DNA of 64,000 nucleotides from Jannaschia sp. M317 (lineage in GTDB: Bacteria > Pseudomonadota > Alphaproteobacteria > Rhodobacterales > Rhodobacteraceae): assembly GCF_025141175.1 (NCBI RefSeq), contig NZ_CP081155.1:959001-1023000 (forward strand), read 5' to 3'. Positions within the stretch are counted from its first letter, which is position 1. The number at the start of each line of letters is the position of its first letter. Below, piece after piece: positions 53,088 to 61,269 of this stretch. The notes beneath the pieces are model-generated. The model worked only from the letters and a program-made list of their open reading frames with translations. It was not told where the DNA came from and searched no databases. Both the position numbers and the translations under genes were made by a program.

Positions 53088-54029
53088 ATGCCCCTCAAGG
53101 TTGCCTTTCAGATGGACCCCGTCGAGGCCATCGACATCAACGCCGATAGCTCTTTCCGCCTGGCGCTGGAGGCGCAGGCGCGGGGGCATTCCCTGTTCTA
53201 TTACACGCCCGACAAGGTCGCCTACGACGAGGGACGGATACTGGCACATGGCCAGGACATGGAGGTCCGGCGCGAGGTCGGCAATCATGTCACCCTGGGT
53301 GAGATGCGCGAGGTCGATCTGGCGGAGTTTGACGTGATCTGGCTGCGGCAGGATCCACCGTTCGACATGTCCTATATCACCACGACCCATCTGCTGGACC
53401 GCTTGGCCCCTGGCACCCTGGTCGTGAACGATCCGACCTGGGTACGGAATTGGCCGGAAAAGCTGATGGTGCTGGATTTCCCCGATCTAACGCCGCCGAC
53501 GATGGTGGCGCGCGATCTGGACATGCTCAAGGCGTTCAAGGCGCGCCATGGGGACGTGATCCTCAAGCCGCTCTACGGCAATGGCGGCGCGGGGGTGTTT
53601 CGCCTGACGCCTGAGGATCGCAACCTGAATTCCCTGCATGAGCTGTTCTCGGGCATCAACCGGGAGCCTTTGATCATGCAGAAATTTCTGCCTGCCGTGT
53701 CGAAGGGGGACAAACGCGTGATCCTCGTCGACGGAGAAGCCGTGGGTGCCATCAACCGCGTGCCCGCCGAAGGGGAGACACGGTCGAACATGCACGTGGG
53801 CGGCCGGCCCGAGCCGGTGGCCCTGACGCAGCGGGACAAGGAAATCTGCGCCGCGATCGGGTCGCGTCTGCGGGACAATGGCCAGATCTTTGTCGGTATC
53901 GATGTGATCGGGGACTACCTGACCGAGATCAACGTGACTTCGCCCACCGGTCTGCAGGAGTTGGAGCGGTTCGACGGGACCAACGCCTCTGCCCTGATCT
54001 GGGAGGCGATCGAACGGCGGCGCGCCTGA
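53088..54029 (+). CDS. gshB: glutathione synthetase
   Basis: This ATP-grasp ligase adds glycine to gamma-glutamylcysteine. The 313-residue protein opens with '[25 protein letters not shown]' and has the conserved '[19 protein letters not shown]' near 87-105, '[14 protein letters not shown]' near 161-174 and '[11 protein letters not shown]' near 287-297. The ATG at 53088 has GGAG nine bases upstream. A pair of inverted hairpin repeats follows it. Confidence 0.95.
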   Translation: MPLKVAFQMDPVEAIDINADSSFRLALEAQARGHSLFYYTPDKVAYDEGRILAHGQDMEVRREVGNHVTLGEMREVDLAEFDVIWLRQDPPFDMSYITTTHLLDRLAPGTLVVNDPTWVRNWPEKLMVLDFPDLTPPTMVARDLDMLKAFKARHGDVILKPLYGNGGAGVFRLTPEDRNLNSLHELFSGINREPLIMQKFLPAVSKGDKRVILVDGEAVGAINRVPAEGETRSNMHVGGRPEPVALTQRDKEICAAIGSRLRDNGQIFVGIDVIGDYLTEINVTSPTGLQELERFDGTNASALIWEAIERRRA

Positions 54030-54033
54030 CGCG

Positions 54034-54132
54034 GGGCGCAGACGATCTGCGCCCTACACCGCATGGGACCGCATCGGTTCCGCTTGATAGGCGGACGCAG
54101 CCGTAAGCCGTAGGGCGCAGATTGTCTGCGCC
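54034..54132. repeat. REP-like pair of inverted hairpin repeats
   Basis: GGGCGCAGA-CGA-TCTGCGCCC (54034-54054) and GGCGCAGA-TTG-TCTGCGCC (54114-54132 with flanks) are each self-complementary. Together with their TAC/GTA flanks they form a 23-base inverted repeat with one mismatch around a 50-base spacer. The unit fills the gap between the convergent genes gshB and comM. It resembles a REP/BIME element; copy number elsewhere in the genome is unknown. Confidence 0.6.
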
Positions 54133-54140
54133 GCCCCGCC

Positions 54141-55655
54141 TCAGATGTCGCGGGCAGCGATGAGGCGGTAGGACAGGGCCTCGGCCACATGGGGCCTGCG
54201 GACCTGGGGCGCATCGTCCAGGTCCGCGATCGTGCGCGCGACCTTCAGAACCCGATGATATCCGCGTGCGGTCAGGCGGAACCGTTCGGCGGCGCGGGCC
54301 AGAATATCGGCCCCTTCCGCGTCGGGTGCGGCCACCTCCATCAGGGCATCGCCTGCGATGTCGGCATTGACGCGGATGCCGTCGTGACCGGCATAGCGTG
54401 CGGTCTGCAGCTCGCGGGCTGCGGCGACGCGGGCCGCGACCTCGCTGCTGTTGGGGCCAGAGGGGGGCAGAGCCAGGTCCGCGACCTCTACCGCCGGGAC
54501 CTCGAGCCGGAGGTCGAACCGGTCCATCAGGGGGCCGGAGACCTTGTTCATGTATTCCTCGCCGCAGATCGGGGCACGGGTGCAGGCCGCGTTGGCGTCG
54601 AAAAGCATGCCGCATTTGCACGGGTTCGCCGCCGCCACCAGCAGGAAACGGCAGGGATAGCGGACGTGGGCATTGGCGCGGGCGATCACGACCTCGCCGG
54701 TCTCAATCGGTTGGCGCAGGGTTTCCAGGACGGCGCGGGGAAATTCCGGGAACTCGTCCATGAACAGGACACCGTTGTGCGCCAGGCTGATCTGCCCCGG
54801 CCCCGCCCGTTTGCCCCCCCCCACGATGGCGGCGACCGAAGCGGTGTGGTGCGGTTCCTGAAAGGGACGCCGGTGCAGGATGCCGCCTTCGTCCAGGGTG
54901 CCCGCAAGCGAATGGATCATCGAGGTTTCCAGCGATTCGGCCGCCGAAAGGGGTGGCATCAGGCCGGGCAGGCGGGCGGCCAGCATGGATTTTCCTGCAC
55001 CGGGTGGGCCCACCAGAAACAGGTGATGGCGCCCGGCTGCCGCAATCTCCAGTGCGCGTTTGGCGCGGTCCTGACCGCGGACGTCGCGCAGGCAAGGGCC
55101 GGCCTCTCCCTCTGGCAGGCGGGCCGGGGCGGCGGGATCAAGGGGGGCGTTGCCGGTCAGGTGGTCGATCAACGCCTTGAGCGAGGGCGCCGCGTGGACC
55201 GCGGTCGCGCCGACCCAGGCCGCCTCGGTCCCGCAGGCGGCGGGGCAGTAGAGTGTCGCGCCAAGAGCACCCGCCGTCACGGCGGCGGGCAGGGCCCCCG
55301 CAACCGCGACCAGGCCCCCGTCCAGCGACATTTCGCCCAGGGAAACGGCGCGCGCGACCTTGTCCGCAGGCACGATTTCAAGCGCGGCCAGCAGCGACAG
55401 CGCGATGGGCAGGTCGAAATGCGCGCCTTCCTTGGGCAGGTCGGCGGGCGAAAGGTTCACGGTGACCTTCTTTGATGGCAGCGCGATCGACAGTTCGGAC
55501 AGGGCGGTGCGAATGCGGTCCCGTGCCTCGGAGACGGCCTTGTCCGGTAGACCGACGATGGAAAAGCCCGGCAAGCCCGGCGACACCGCGCATTGCACGT
55601 CGACGGGCCGCGCCTCCAACCCCTCGAATGCCACCGTGGTGGTGCGTGCCAGCAT
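54141..55655 (-). CDS. comM: YifB/ComM family Mg-chelatase-like AAA+ ATPase
   Basis: A 504-residue hexameric helicase-type ATPase. It has the N-terminal ChlI-like/Lon-fold domain ('GLPGFSIVGLPDKAVSEARDR' near 28-48), Walker A Gly-Pro-Pro-Gly-Ala-Gly-Lys-Ser near 214, Walker B 'VLFMDEFPEF', and a C-terminal Mg_chelatase_C domain with four cysteines (CKCG and two single Cys). ComM extends recombination intermediates during natural transformation; in Rhodobacter capsulatus com-type genes serve uptake of gene-transfer-agent DNA. AAAGGGGA lies seven bases before the ATG at 55655. Two CtrA half-sites precede it. Confidence 0.92.
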   Translation of the reverse strand: MLARTTTVAFEGLEARPVDVQCAVSPGLPGFSIVGLPDKAVSEARDRIRTALSELSIALPSKKVTVNLSPADLPKEGAHFDLPIALSLLAALEIVPADKVARAVSLGEMSLDGGLVAVAGALPAAVTAGALGATLYCPAACGTEAAWVGATAVHAAPSLKALIDHLTGNAPLDPAAPARLPEGEAGPCLRDVRGQDRAKRALEIAAAGRHHLFLVGPPGAGKSMLAARLPGLMPPLSAAESLETSMIHSLAGTLDEGGILHRRPFQEPHHTASVAAIVGGGKRAGPGQISLAHNGVLFMDEFPEFPRAVLETLRQPIETGEVVIARANAHVRYPCRFLLVAAANPCKCGMLFDANAACTRAPICGEEYMNKVSGPLMDRFDLRLEVPAVEVADLALPPSGPNSSEVAARVAAARELQTARYAGHDGIRVNADIAGDALMEVAAPDAEGADILARAAERFRLTARGYHRVLKVARTIADLDDAPQVRRPHVAEALSYRLIAARDI

Positions 55656-55676
55656 CCCGTTCCCCTTTGGCAAAGA

Positions 55677-55712
55677 GGTTAACGCGGGAAGGGTAACTGA
55701 ATGGTTAACGCG
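55677..55712 (-). promoter_or_regulatory. two CtrA-type half-sites upstream of comM
   Basis: On the minus strand CGCGTTAACC occurs twice (55703-55712 and 55677-55686), spaced by 26 bases. The distal copy reads TTAACCAT, the exact extended half-site. A GTTACC variant lies between them. Both fall within 60 bases of the comM start. Confidence 0.45.
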
Positions 55713-55817
55713 CAGGATGGCCGCCGCGTCGGCGGGAAGGCGGGGCGAGAGTTCCCGGGCCGCCTTGGATGCGGGTGTGAGGCCCGCCAAGGTTGACGGT
55801 GCCTCACGGAGGATCGG

Positions 55818-56684
55818 TCAGGCGGCGATCATTTTCATGAAGGCAGGCCAGGCTTCTGGATCCGACAGGGTCTTGTCGCGGCAGAAGGCGTTGCAGAAAC
55901 CCCAGGTGCGGCCTTCGACGGTCAGGAAATGCGTGACCGGGTCGCCCGAATAGGGGCAGGCCGCGTTCTCGGACGGTCCCTCGGCCAATTGTGCCGCGAG
56001 AGGCTGCGGCATGGGAAAGGGCTGTGCCGGTTCGATGACGTCATAGACGTCGATCGTGCGATTCTGCGCCTCGCCCATGGCGCGCCACCGGCGCAGCGGC
56101 AGGTGGTTCAGATGCGCGTCGACATAGGCCTGCGTCGCCTCGGACACCGGCAGGCCATAGCCCGCGATCCGCATGGCTGCGGGCGCATAGAACGCATCGG
56201 CGGCGGAATAGCTGCCGAAAAGCCAAGGGCCCTCGGTCGCCTCGGCGCGGGCGGCGGACCAGAGGAGTTCCATCCGGGTGAGGTCGGCCAGGACCGGCTC
56301 GGACGGGGTGAAGCCGCCCGATTTGATCCGAAGGTTCATCGGACAGGCCCCACGCAACGCGCCGAAGCCGGAGTGCATCTCGCCCACAAGCGACCGGGCG
56401 AGGGCGCGCGCCTTCGGGGCACGGGGCCAATGGCCGGCTTCGGGGAAAGCTTCGGCCAAGCCTTCGGCGATGGCGATGCTGTCTGTCCAGAGACCACCTT
56501 CGGGGGTGCGCACGGTCGGAACCGTGCGTGCCGGAGCCCAGTTCGCCAGCTCTGCGGCGAAGTCGGGGGAGTACATGCGCGTCCGGGTTTCGCGGAACGG
56601 CAGGCCGAAAGCTTCGAACAGGAGCCAGCCGCGCAGCGACCAGCTGGAATAGGATCGATCACCGATCAAAAGATTATATGTCAT
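55818..56684 (-). CDS. glutathione S-transferase with C-terminal cysteine module
   Basis: A 288-residue protein. It has an N-terminal thioredoxin-fold GST domain with 'GDRSYSSWSLRGWLLFEAFGLPF' and 'TVPTVRTPEGGLWTDSIAI', and a helical C-terminal GST domain (about 90-225). An extra tail of about 50 residues holds three cysteines (CPYSGDPVTHF then GFCNAFCRDKT), a YHS/TRASH-like pattern that may bind a metal. Standard GSTs end near residue 220. It forms a single-gene unit 162 bases from comM. Confidence 0.85.
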   Translation of the reverse strand: MTYNLLIGDRSYSSWSLRGWLLFEAFGLPFRETRTRMYSPDFAAELANWAPARTVPTVRTPEGGLWTDSIAIAEGLAEAFPEAGHWPRAPKARALARSLVGEMHSGFGALRGACPMNLRIKSGGFTPSEPVLADLTRMELLWSAARAEATEGPWLFGSYSAADAFYAPAAMRIAGYGLPVSEATQAYVDAHLNHLPLRRWRAMGEAQNRTIDVYDVIEPAQPFPMPQPLAAQLAEGPSENAACPYSGDPVTHFLTVEGRTWGFCNAFCRDKTLSDPEAWPAFMKMIAA

Positions 56685-56741
56685 GGCCGTTCGCTAGCCT
56701 TTCGGACGGGGCAGGGGAAATCAGGAAATCTGCGGGGTCGA

Positions 56742-57299
56742 TCACGGTTTGTGATTGGCGCCATGCGCGGTCAGCCCCGCACCCTGCAGGTCGATGCGGG
56801 TCAGGCTGAGGTTGTCGATTTTTTGCGCCAGGGCATCGAACGGCGCAAGGCCGCGCGCCTCGGCCCAAAGGGTCAGGATCACGCCCATATGCGCCACGAC
56901 GATCAGGTCGGGGCCGGTGGCCAGCCGGGTCACGGTGGCCCGCACCCGCGCCGCGACGTCGTCCCAGCTTTCGCCGCCGGGGGCGCGTTGGGCACCGGGA
57001 CGGTCGAAATAGCTGCGCAGGTCCGGGCTGTCGATGGCGTCGAATGGCTGGTCTTCCCAGTCGCCGTAATGAAATTCCCGCAGGGTGGGGGCATGGGGCA
57101 GGCGGGGGCGGTTGGCCTGGATGGCGTCCGCCGTGGCGGTGGCGCGGATCAGGTCGCTGCTGACCACCGGGGCCTGGGGCAGGGCCCTGGACAAACGGGT
57201 CAGCGCGGCGCGGTCCGACAAATCGGCGGGCAGGTCGGTCCAGCCGACCATCCGCCGCGCATGGGTCGGTCCGTGCCGGATCAGCCAGAGCCGGGTCAC
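56742..57299 (-). CDS. histidine phosphatase, alpha-ribazole phosphatase-like (CobC type)
   Basis: A 185-residue phosphoglycerate-mutase-fold phosphatase with the catalytic Arg-His-Gly (residues 8-10) at the N-terminus, 'SSDLIRATATADAI' near 48-61, the acid block 'FHYGDWED' near 76-83 and the second catalytic His in 'VVAHMGVI' near 136-143. Its start is the GTG at 57299, overlapping the cobU stop (GTGA), with AAGGGG upstream. The link to cobU suggests the alpha-ribazole 5'-phosphate phosphatase of cobalamin synthesis, but other substrates are possible. Confidence 0.85.
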   Translation of the reverse strand: MTRLWLIRHGPTHARRMVGWTDLPADLSDRAALTRLSRALPQAPVVSSDLIRATATADAIQANRPRLPHAPTLREFHYGDWEDQPFDAIDSPDLRSYFDRPGAQRAPGGESWDDVAARVRATVTRLATGPDLIVVAHMGVILTLWAEARGLAPFDALAQKIDNLSLTRIDLQGAGLTAHGANHKP

Positions 57300-57820
57300 A
57301 GCGTCCCCTTGAGCAATTGCGGCAACCCCGCGGTCACCTGGACGACACGGTCCGCGGCGGCGGCCAGCTGCTGGTTCAGCGCGCCCTGCGCCCGCTGGAA
57401 CCGCCGGGCCAGAGCGTTGTCGGGGGTCACGCCACCACCGACATCGTTGCTGACCACGATATAGTGCGCCGGGCCGGTGGCCATGGCGGCGATCCAGTCG
57501 GTTGCAGGCCCCTGCCAGTCTGCCTCGGCCATCATCAGGCCGGTCAGCCACATGGTCGCGCAGTCGATCAGCAGGGTCTGATCGGCCCCGGCCCCGGCGC
57601 AGATCGCGGCCAGATCGTCCGGCTGTTCGATCAACTGCCAATCGGATCCGCGCCGCGCCGCGTGGTCACGGGCCTTGGCGCGCATGTCGTCGTCCCAAAG
57701 CTGGGCGGTCGCGACGTAAATTTTTTTTTCGGACAGATCGCGTAAATAAGTCTCTGCCCACAGAGACTTACCAGATGCCGCATGTCCCAGAACCAGGGTG
57801 GTGGAATTTTTTTTGACCAA
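57296..57820 (-). CDS. cobU: adenosylcobinamide kinase/adenosylcobinamide-phosphate guanylyltransferase
   Basis: CobU phosphorylates adenosylcobinamide and transfers GMP to it in late cobalamin synthesis. The 174-residue product has Walker A Gly-His-Ala-Ala-Ser-Gly-Lys-Ser near 12-19, 'YVATAQLWDDDM' near 35, and 'VSNDVGGGVTPDN' near 124-136. The start is uncertain: no ATG lies in the first part, and TTG at 57820 (with GGAAGGG upstream) fits the family better than TTG at 57862. Two A-runs (eight and nine bases) in the coding strand are odd for this GC-rich region. It is coupled to the histidine phosphatase gene. Confidence 0.85.
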   Translation of the reverse strand: MVKKNSTTLVLGHAASGKSLWAETYLRDLSEKKIYVATAQLWDDDMRAKARDHAARRGSDWQLIEQPDDLAAICAGAGADQTLLIDCATMWLTGLMMAEADWQGPATDWIAAMATGPAHYIVVSNDVGGGVTPDNALARRFQRAQGALNQQLAAAADRVVQVTAGLPQLLKGTL

Positions 57821-57929
57821 TTTCGGGAACCCTTCCGAAAGACGGCGCGTTCGCCTGTGCAACGACCGATTACGAGGACGTCGGGCCTGTCCCGGCCAAC
57901 CTGCATTCGTCCCACCGGGGGATTACACT

Positions 57930-58808
57930 ATGGCTTTTGAATTCAACAGCGACATGTCCCTCTCACGGCGGGCAATGAAAGCGGAACTTCTGGATGCGGA
58001 GACGGAGCTGAGGCTTGCCTACGCCTGGCGCGATGAACGATGCGAGGAAAGCCTGCATCGCCTGATCACCGCCTACATGCGCCTGGCAATTTCCATGGCG
58101 GCAAAGTTCAAGCGGTATGGCGCGCCGATGAACGACCTGATCCAGGAAGCGGGCCTTGGCCTGATGAAGGCGGCAGAGAAATTCGACCCGGATCGCGGCG
58201 TTCGATTTTCGACCTACGCGGTCTGGTGGATCAAGGCCTCGATCCAGGACCACGTGATGCGCAACTGGTCCATGGTGCGGACCGGATCGACGTCATCGCA
58301 AAAATCCCTGTTTTTCAACCTGCGCCGGGTTCAGGCAAGGTTGGAGCGGGAGGCGATGGCCGAAGGTGTGATCCTCGACCGGCAGACCATGCGGGAACGG
58401 ATCGCCAAGGAAGTGGGCGTCCCGCTCCATGATGTCGAGATGATGGAGGGGCGCCTCAGCGGGTCCGATTTCAGCCTGAACGCCACGCAATCCTCGGACG
58501 AGGATGGGCGCGAGTGGATCGACACCCTGGAAGACGACGCGACCCAGGCCGATGAAACGGTCGAGCACACCCATGACACCGAAACCCTGCGCCAATGGCT
58601 TCTGACGGCGCTGACCGCGCTGAACGACCGCGAGCAGTTCATCGTGCGCGAACGCAAGCTGCGCGAAGAGCCGCGGACCCTGGAAAGCCTTGGCAACGAG
58701 CTGAAGCTGTCCAAGGAACGGGTGCGCCAACTGGAGGCAGCGGCCTTTGCCAAGATGCGGAAATCGCTGGAAAATCAATCTCGTGAGGTTTTCGAATTCC
58801 TGAACTGA
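57930..58808 (+). CDS. RNA polymerase sigma factor RpoH, second type (RpoHII)
   Basis: A 292-residue sigma-70-family factor. Region 2 (about 45-115) has 'DLIQEAGLGLMKAAEKFDPDRGVRFSTYAVWWIKASIQDHVMRNWS', of which the core holds the -10 recognition residues. The RpoH box is Gln-Lys-Ser-Leu-Phe-Phe-Asn-Leu-Arg near 127-135. Region 4 (about 225-280) recognises the -35 element. The N-terminal 'FNSDMSLSRRAMKAELLDAE' differs from RpoHI and matches RpoHII, which in Rhodobacter responds to singlet oxygen together with RpoE. No obvious RpoE promoter is seen upstream. GGGGGAT lies before the ATG. Confidence 0.9.
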   Translation: MAFEFNSDMSLSRRAMKAELLDAETELRLAYAWRDERCEESLHRLITAYMRLAISMAAKFKRYGAPMNDLIQEAGLGLMKAAEKFDPDRGVRFSTYAVWWIKASIQDHVMRNWSMVRTGSTSSQKSLFFNLRRVQARLEREAMAEGVILDRQTMRERIAKEVGVPLHDVEMMEGRLSGSDFSLNATQSSDEDGREWIDTLEDDATQADETVEHTHDTETLRQWLLTALTALNDREQFIVRERKLREEPRTLESLGNELKLSKERVRQLEAAAFAKMRKSLENQSREVFEFLN

Positions 58809-59524
58809 GGCTGGCGCTGGCGGCGGTCTGCTTTGCCGGGGCCGCAAGCGCGGCCGCGCTGCCTGCGGCGGATATCTATGTTCTCGGCGAACGTCACGAC
58901 AACGCCGATCACCACGAAGCCCAGGCCGATCTGATCCGTCAGATCGGCCCAACGGCGGTGGTGATGGAAATGCTGACCCAGGAACAGGCGGACCGTCTGA
59001 CGCCAGACCTGCCGCGCGATCCGCAGGTTCTGGATCAGGTTCTTGACTGGTCCGACATGGGATGGCCCGCCATCGCGATCTATCTGCCGATCTTTCAGGC
59101 CAGCGATGCGCCGATCCTGGGCGCGGCGGGCGCGCCCGGCGATCTGTCTGCCTTTGGCCTGGATCAGCCGCTGCCCCCCACGGAACAGGCCACCCGCGAG
59201 GCCCTTCAGGCGGCGGTCCATTGCGACGCCCTGCCATTGGACCTGTTGCCGCAATTCGTGGCCCGGCAACGGGCGGTCGACGCGCAATTCGCGGCGCGGA
59301 CGCTGGCGGCGCTTGACCGATACGGCCCGCCGGTGGTGCTGATCGCGGGCAACGGCCATGCCCGTGCCGATTGGGGGGTGCCCGCAGCCGTGGCCCGGGT
59401 GCGGCCCGAGGTGTCGGTCCTGTCCGTCGTTCAGGGCGAGGGCGGCAGCCAGCCGCCCGGTGGCGATCTGGTGCTGGATGCGCCCCGACCTGACCGACCG
59501 GACCCCTGCGCGGCGTTTCGCTAG
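58805..59524 (+). CDS. ChaN-like heme/iron-binding family secreted protein, non-standard start
   Basis: A 239-residue protein with a signal peptide-like N-terminus (LRLALAAVCFAGAASA) and the ChaN/DUF399 motif Gly-Glu-Arg-His-Asp-Asn followed by His-His, about 30 residues from the start. ChaN-like proteins bind heme iron in Campylobacter. The frame is closed by a TGA at 58784-58786. The only possible starts before the signal peptide are ATT (58796, seven bases after GAGG) and CTG (58805, overlapping the rpoHII stop as CTGA); the first ATG is well inside the domain. CTG is used here. It lies between rpoHII and coaBC. Confidence 0.7.
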   Translation: MRLALAAVCFAGAASAAALPAADIYVLGERHDNADHHEAQADLIRQIGPTAVVMEMLTQEQADRLTPDLPRDPQVLDQVLDWSDMGWPAIAIYLPIFQASDAPILGAAGAPGDLSAFGLDQPLPPTEQATREALQAAVHCDALPLDLLPQFVARQRAVDAQFAARTLAALDRYGPPVVLIAGNGHARADWGVPAAVARVRPEVSVLSVVQGEGGSQPPGGDLVLDAPRPDRPDPCAAFR

Positions 59525-59599
59525 GCACGCCGCGCCGCCAAAAGGGGGTGCGGTTTCCGGGCGGAATGCCTAGACAGAGGGCGCAATCGGAGGCCTGCG

Positions 59600-60805
59600 A
59601 TGCTGACTGGCAAAACCATCCTTGTGATCATCGGCGGCGGCATTGCCGCGTTCAAGGCGCTGGACCTGATCCGTCGTCTGAGGGAACGCGGGGCCTCGGT
59701 CACGCCGGTTCTCACCCCGTCGGCGGAACACTTCGTGACGCCGCTGTCGGTGTCGGCGCTGTCCGCCTCCAAGGTCTACCGCGACCTCTTTGATCTGACC
59801 GACGAGGCAGAGATGGGGCATATCGAGCTGAGCCGCGCCGCCGACCTAATTGTCGTCTCGCCCGCCACCGCCAACCTGATGGCGCGCATGGCCGCCGGTT
59901 TGGCCGACGATCTGGCGACGACGCTGTTGCTGGCGACCGATACGCCGGTCATGATCGTGCCCGCCATGAATGTCCGCATGTGGGAACACCCAGCCACGCA
60001 ACGCAATCTGGCCACCCTGACGGGCGACGGCATCACGGTTGTGGGCCCGGTCGAGGGGCCGATGGCCTGCGGCGAATTCGGTCCCGGGCGTCTGGCCGAG
60101 GTGCCGGACATTCTGGCCGCGATCGAGGCGCATTTCGCGCAAGGGCCGCTGGCGGGGCGGCACGTGCTGGTCACCTCCGGGCCGACGCATGAACCGATTG
60201 ATCCGGTTCGCTATATCGCCAACCGGTCCTCGGGTGCGCAGGGCACGGCCATCGCCGCCGCGCTGCGCGACCTGGGCGCGCGCGTCACCTTTGTCACCGG
60301 CCCCGCCGACGTGGCCCCGCCAGAGGGTGTCGACGTCCGCCGCGTCCAGACCGCGTGCGAGATGCTGGCCGAGGTGGAGGCCGCGCTGCCTGCCGATGCC
60401 GCCGTCATGGCAGCTGCCGTGGCTGATTGGCGGGTGTCCAATGCCAGCGGGTCGAAGATGAAAAAGGACGGCACCGGTCGCGCGCCCGCGTTGGAATTCG
60501 CCGAGAACCCGGACATCCTGCGCAATGTCTGCGAAAGCCCGGCGCGCCCGGCGTTGGTCGTGGGCTTTGCCGCCGAGACCGGCGACGACAAGGGCGATGT
60601 CGTCAGCCACGCCACCGCCAAGCGCGCCCGCAAGGGATGCGACTGGATCGTGGCCAACGACGTCTCGCCTGCCACCGGCATCATGGGCGGCAGCGAGAAC
60701 GCCGTGACCCTGATCACCGACGCGGGTGCCGACCCCTGGCCGCGCCTGTCCAAGACCGAGACCGCCCGCCGCCTGGCGGCCCGCATCGCCGAGGCCCTGA
60801 CATGA
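59600..60805 (+). CDS. coaBC: bifunctional phosphopantothenoylcysteine decarboxylase/synthetase
   Basis: This fused enzyme makes 4'-phosphopantetheine for CoA. The 401-residue protein has the flavin-dependent decarboxylase half (about 1-190), with the catalytic His in '[12 protein letters not shown]', Pro-Ala-Met-Asn-Val-Arg-Met-Trp near 115-122 and the '[10 protein letters not shown]' cysteine block near 155. The synthetase half (about 195-400) has '[20 protein letters not shown]' and a Lys-rich 'KMKKD' loop. CGGAGG precedes the ATG. It overlaps dut by four bases. Confidence 0.95.
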   Translation: MLTGKTILVIIGGGIAAFKALDLIRRLRERGASVTPVLTPSAEHFVTPLSVSALSASKVYRDLFDLTDEAEMGHIELSRAADLIVVSPATANLMARMAAGLADDLATTLLLATDTPVMIVPAMNVRMWEHPATQRNLATLTGDGITVVGPVEGPMACGEFGPGRLAEVPDILAAIEAHFAQGPLAGRHVLVTSGPTHEPIDPVRYIANRSSGAQGTAIAAALRDLGARVTFVTGPADVAPPEGVDVRRVQTACEMLAEVEAALPADAAVMAAAVADWRVSNASGSKMKKDGTGRAPALEFAENPDILRNVCESPARPALVVGFAAETGDDKGDVVSHATAKRARKGCDWIVANDVSPATGIMGGSENAVTLITDAGADPWPRLSKTETARRLAARIAEALT

Positions 60806-61257
60806 CCCCCGTGACGATCCAGTTCACCCGTGCCCAAGGGGCGGACGCCGACCTGCCGCTGCCCAGCTATGCCACCGCCGGTGCCGCCGGGGCCGACCTG
60901 CGTGCCGATACCGGCGGGCAGGCCGTCACGCTTGCCCCAGGCGGGCGCGCGTTGATCGGGACCGGTCTGCATGTCGCGATTCCGATGGGGTTCGAGATGC
61001 AGATCCGTCCCCGTTCTGGCCTGGCGCTGAAGCATGGGGTCACGCTGGTGAATGCGCCGGGCACCATCGACGCCGATTATCGCGGGCCGCTGGGGGTGAT
61101 CGTGATCAACCACGGGGCAGAGCCGTTTGAGGTGACCCACGGCATGCGTATCGCCCAGGCCGTCGTGGCCCCGGTTCGTCTGGCACTTTTCGAAGAAGTG
61201 GCCGAGCTGTCGTTGACCGAGCGGGGCGGCGGCGGGTTCGGGTCCACCGGGGCCTGA
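60802..61257 (+). CDS. dut: dUTP diphosphatase
   Basis: A 151-residue trimeric dUTPase with the five motifs: Gly-Ala-Asp-Leu-Arg-Ala near 28, Arg-Ser-Gly-Leu-Ala near 72, the beta-hairpin '[17 protein letters not shown]' near 85-101, 'RIAQAVV' near 112 and the Gly-rich tail '[11 protein letters not shown]'. It removes dUTP to keep uracil out of DNA. The start overlaps the coaBC stop (ATGA); coaBC-dut is a common proteobacterial pair. Confidence 0.96.
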   Translation: MTPVTIQFTRAQGADADLPLPSYATAGAAGADLRADTGGQAVTLAPGGRALIGTGLHVAIPMGFEMQIRPRSGLALKHGVTLVNAPGTIDADYRGPLGVIVINHGAEPFEVTHGMRIAQAVVAPVRLALFEEVAELSLTERGGGGFGSTGA

Positions 61258-61269
61258 GGGGGCGGTCGC

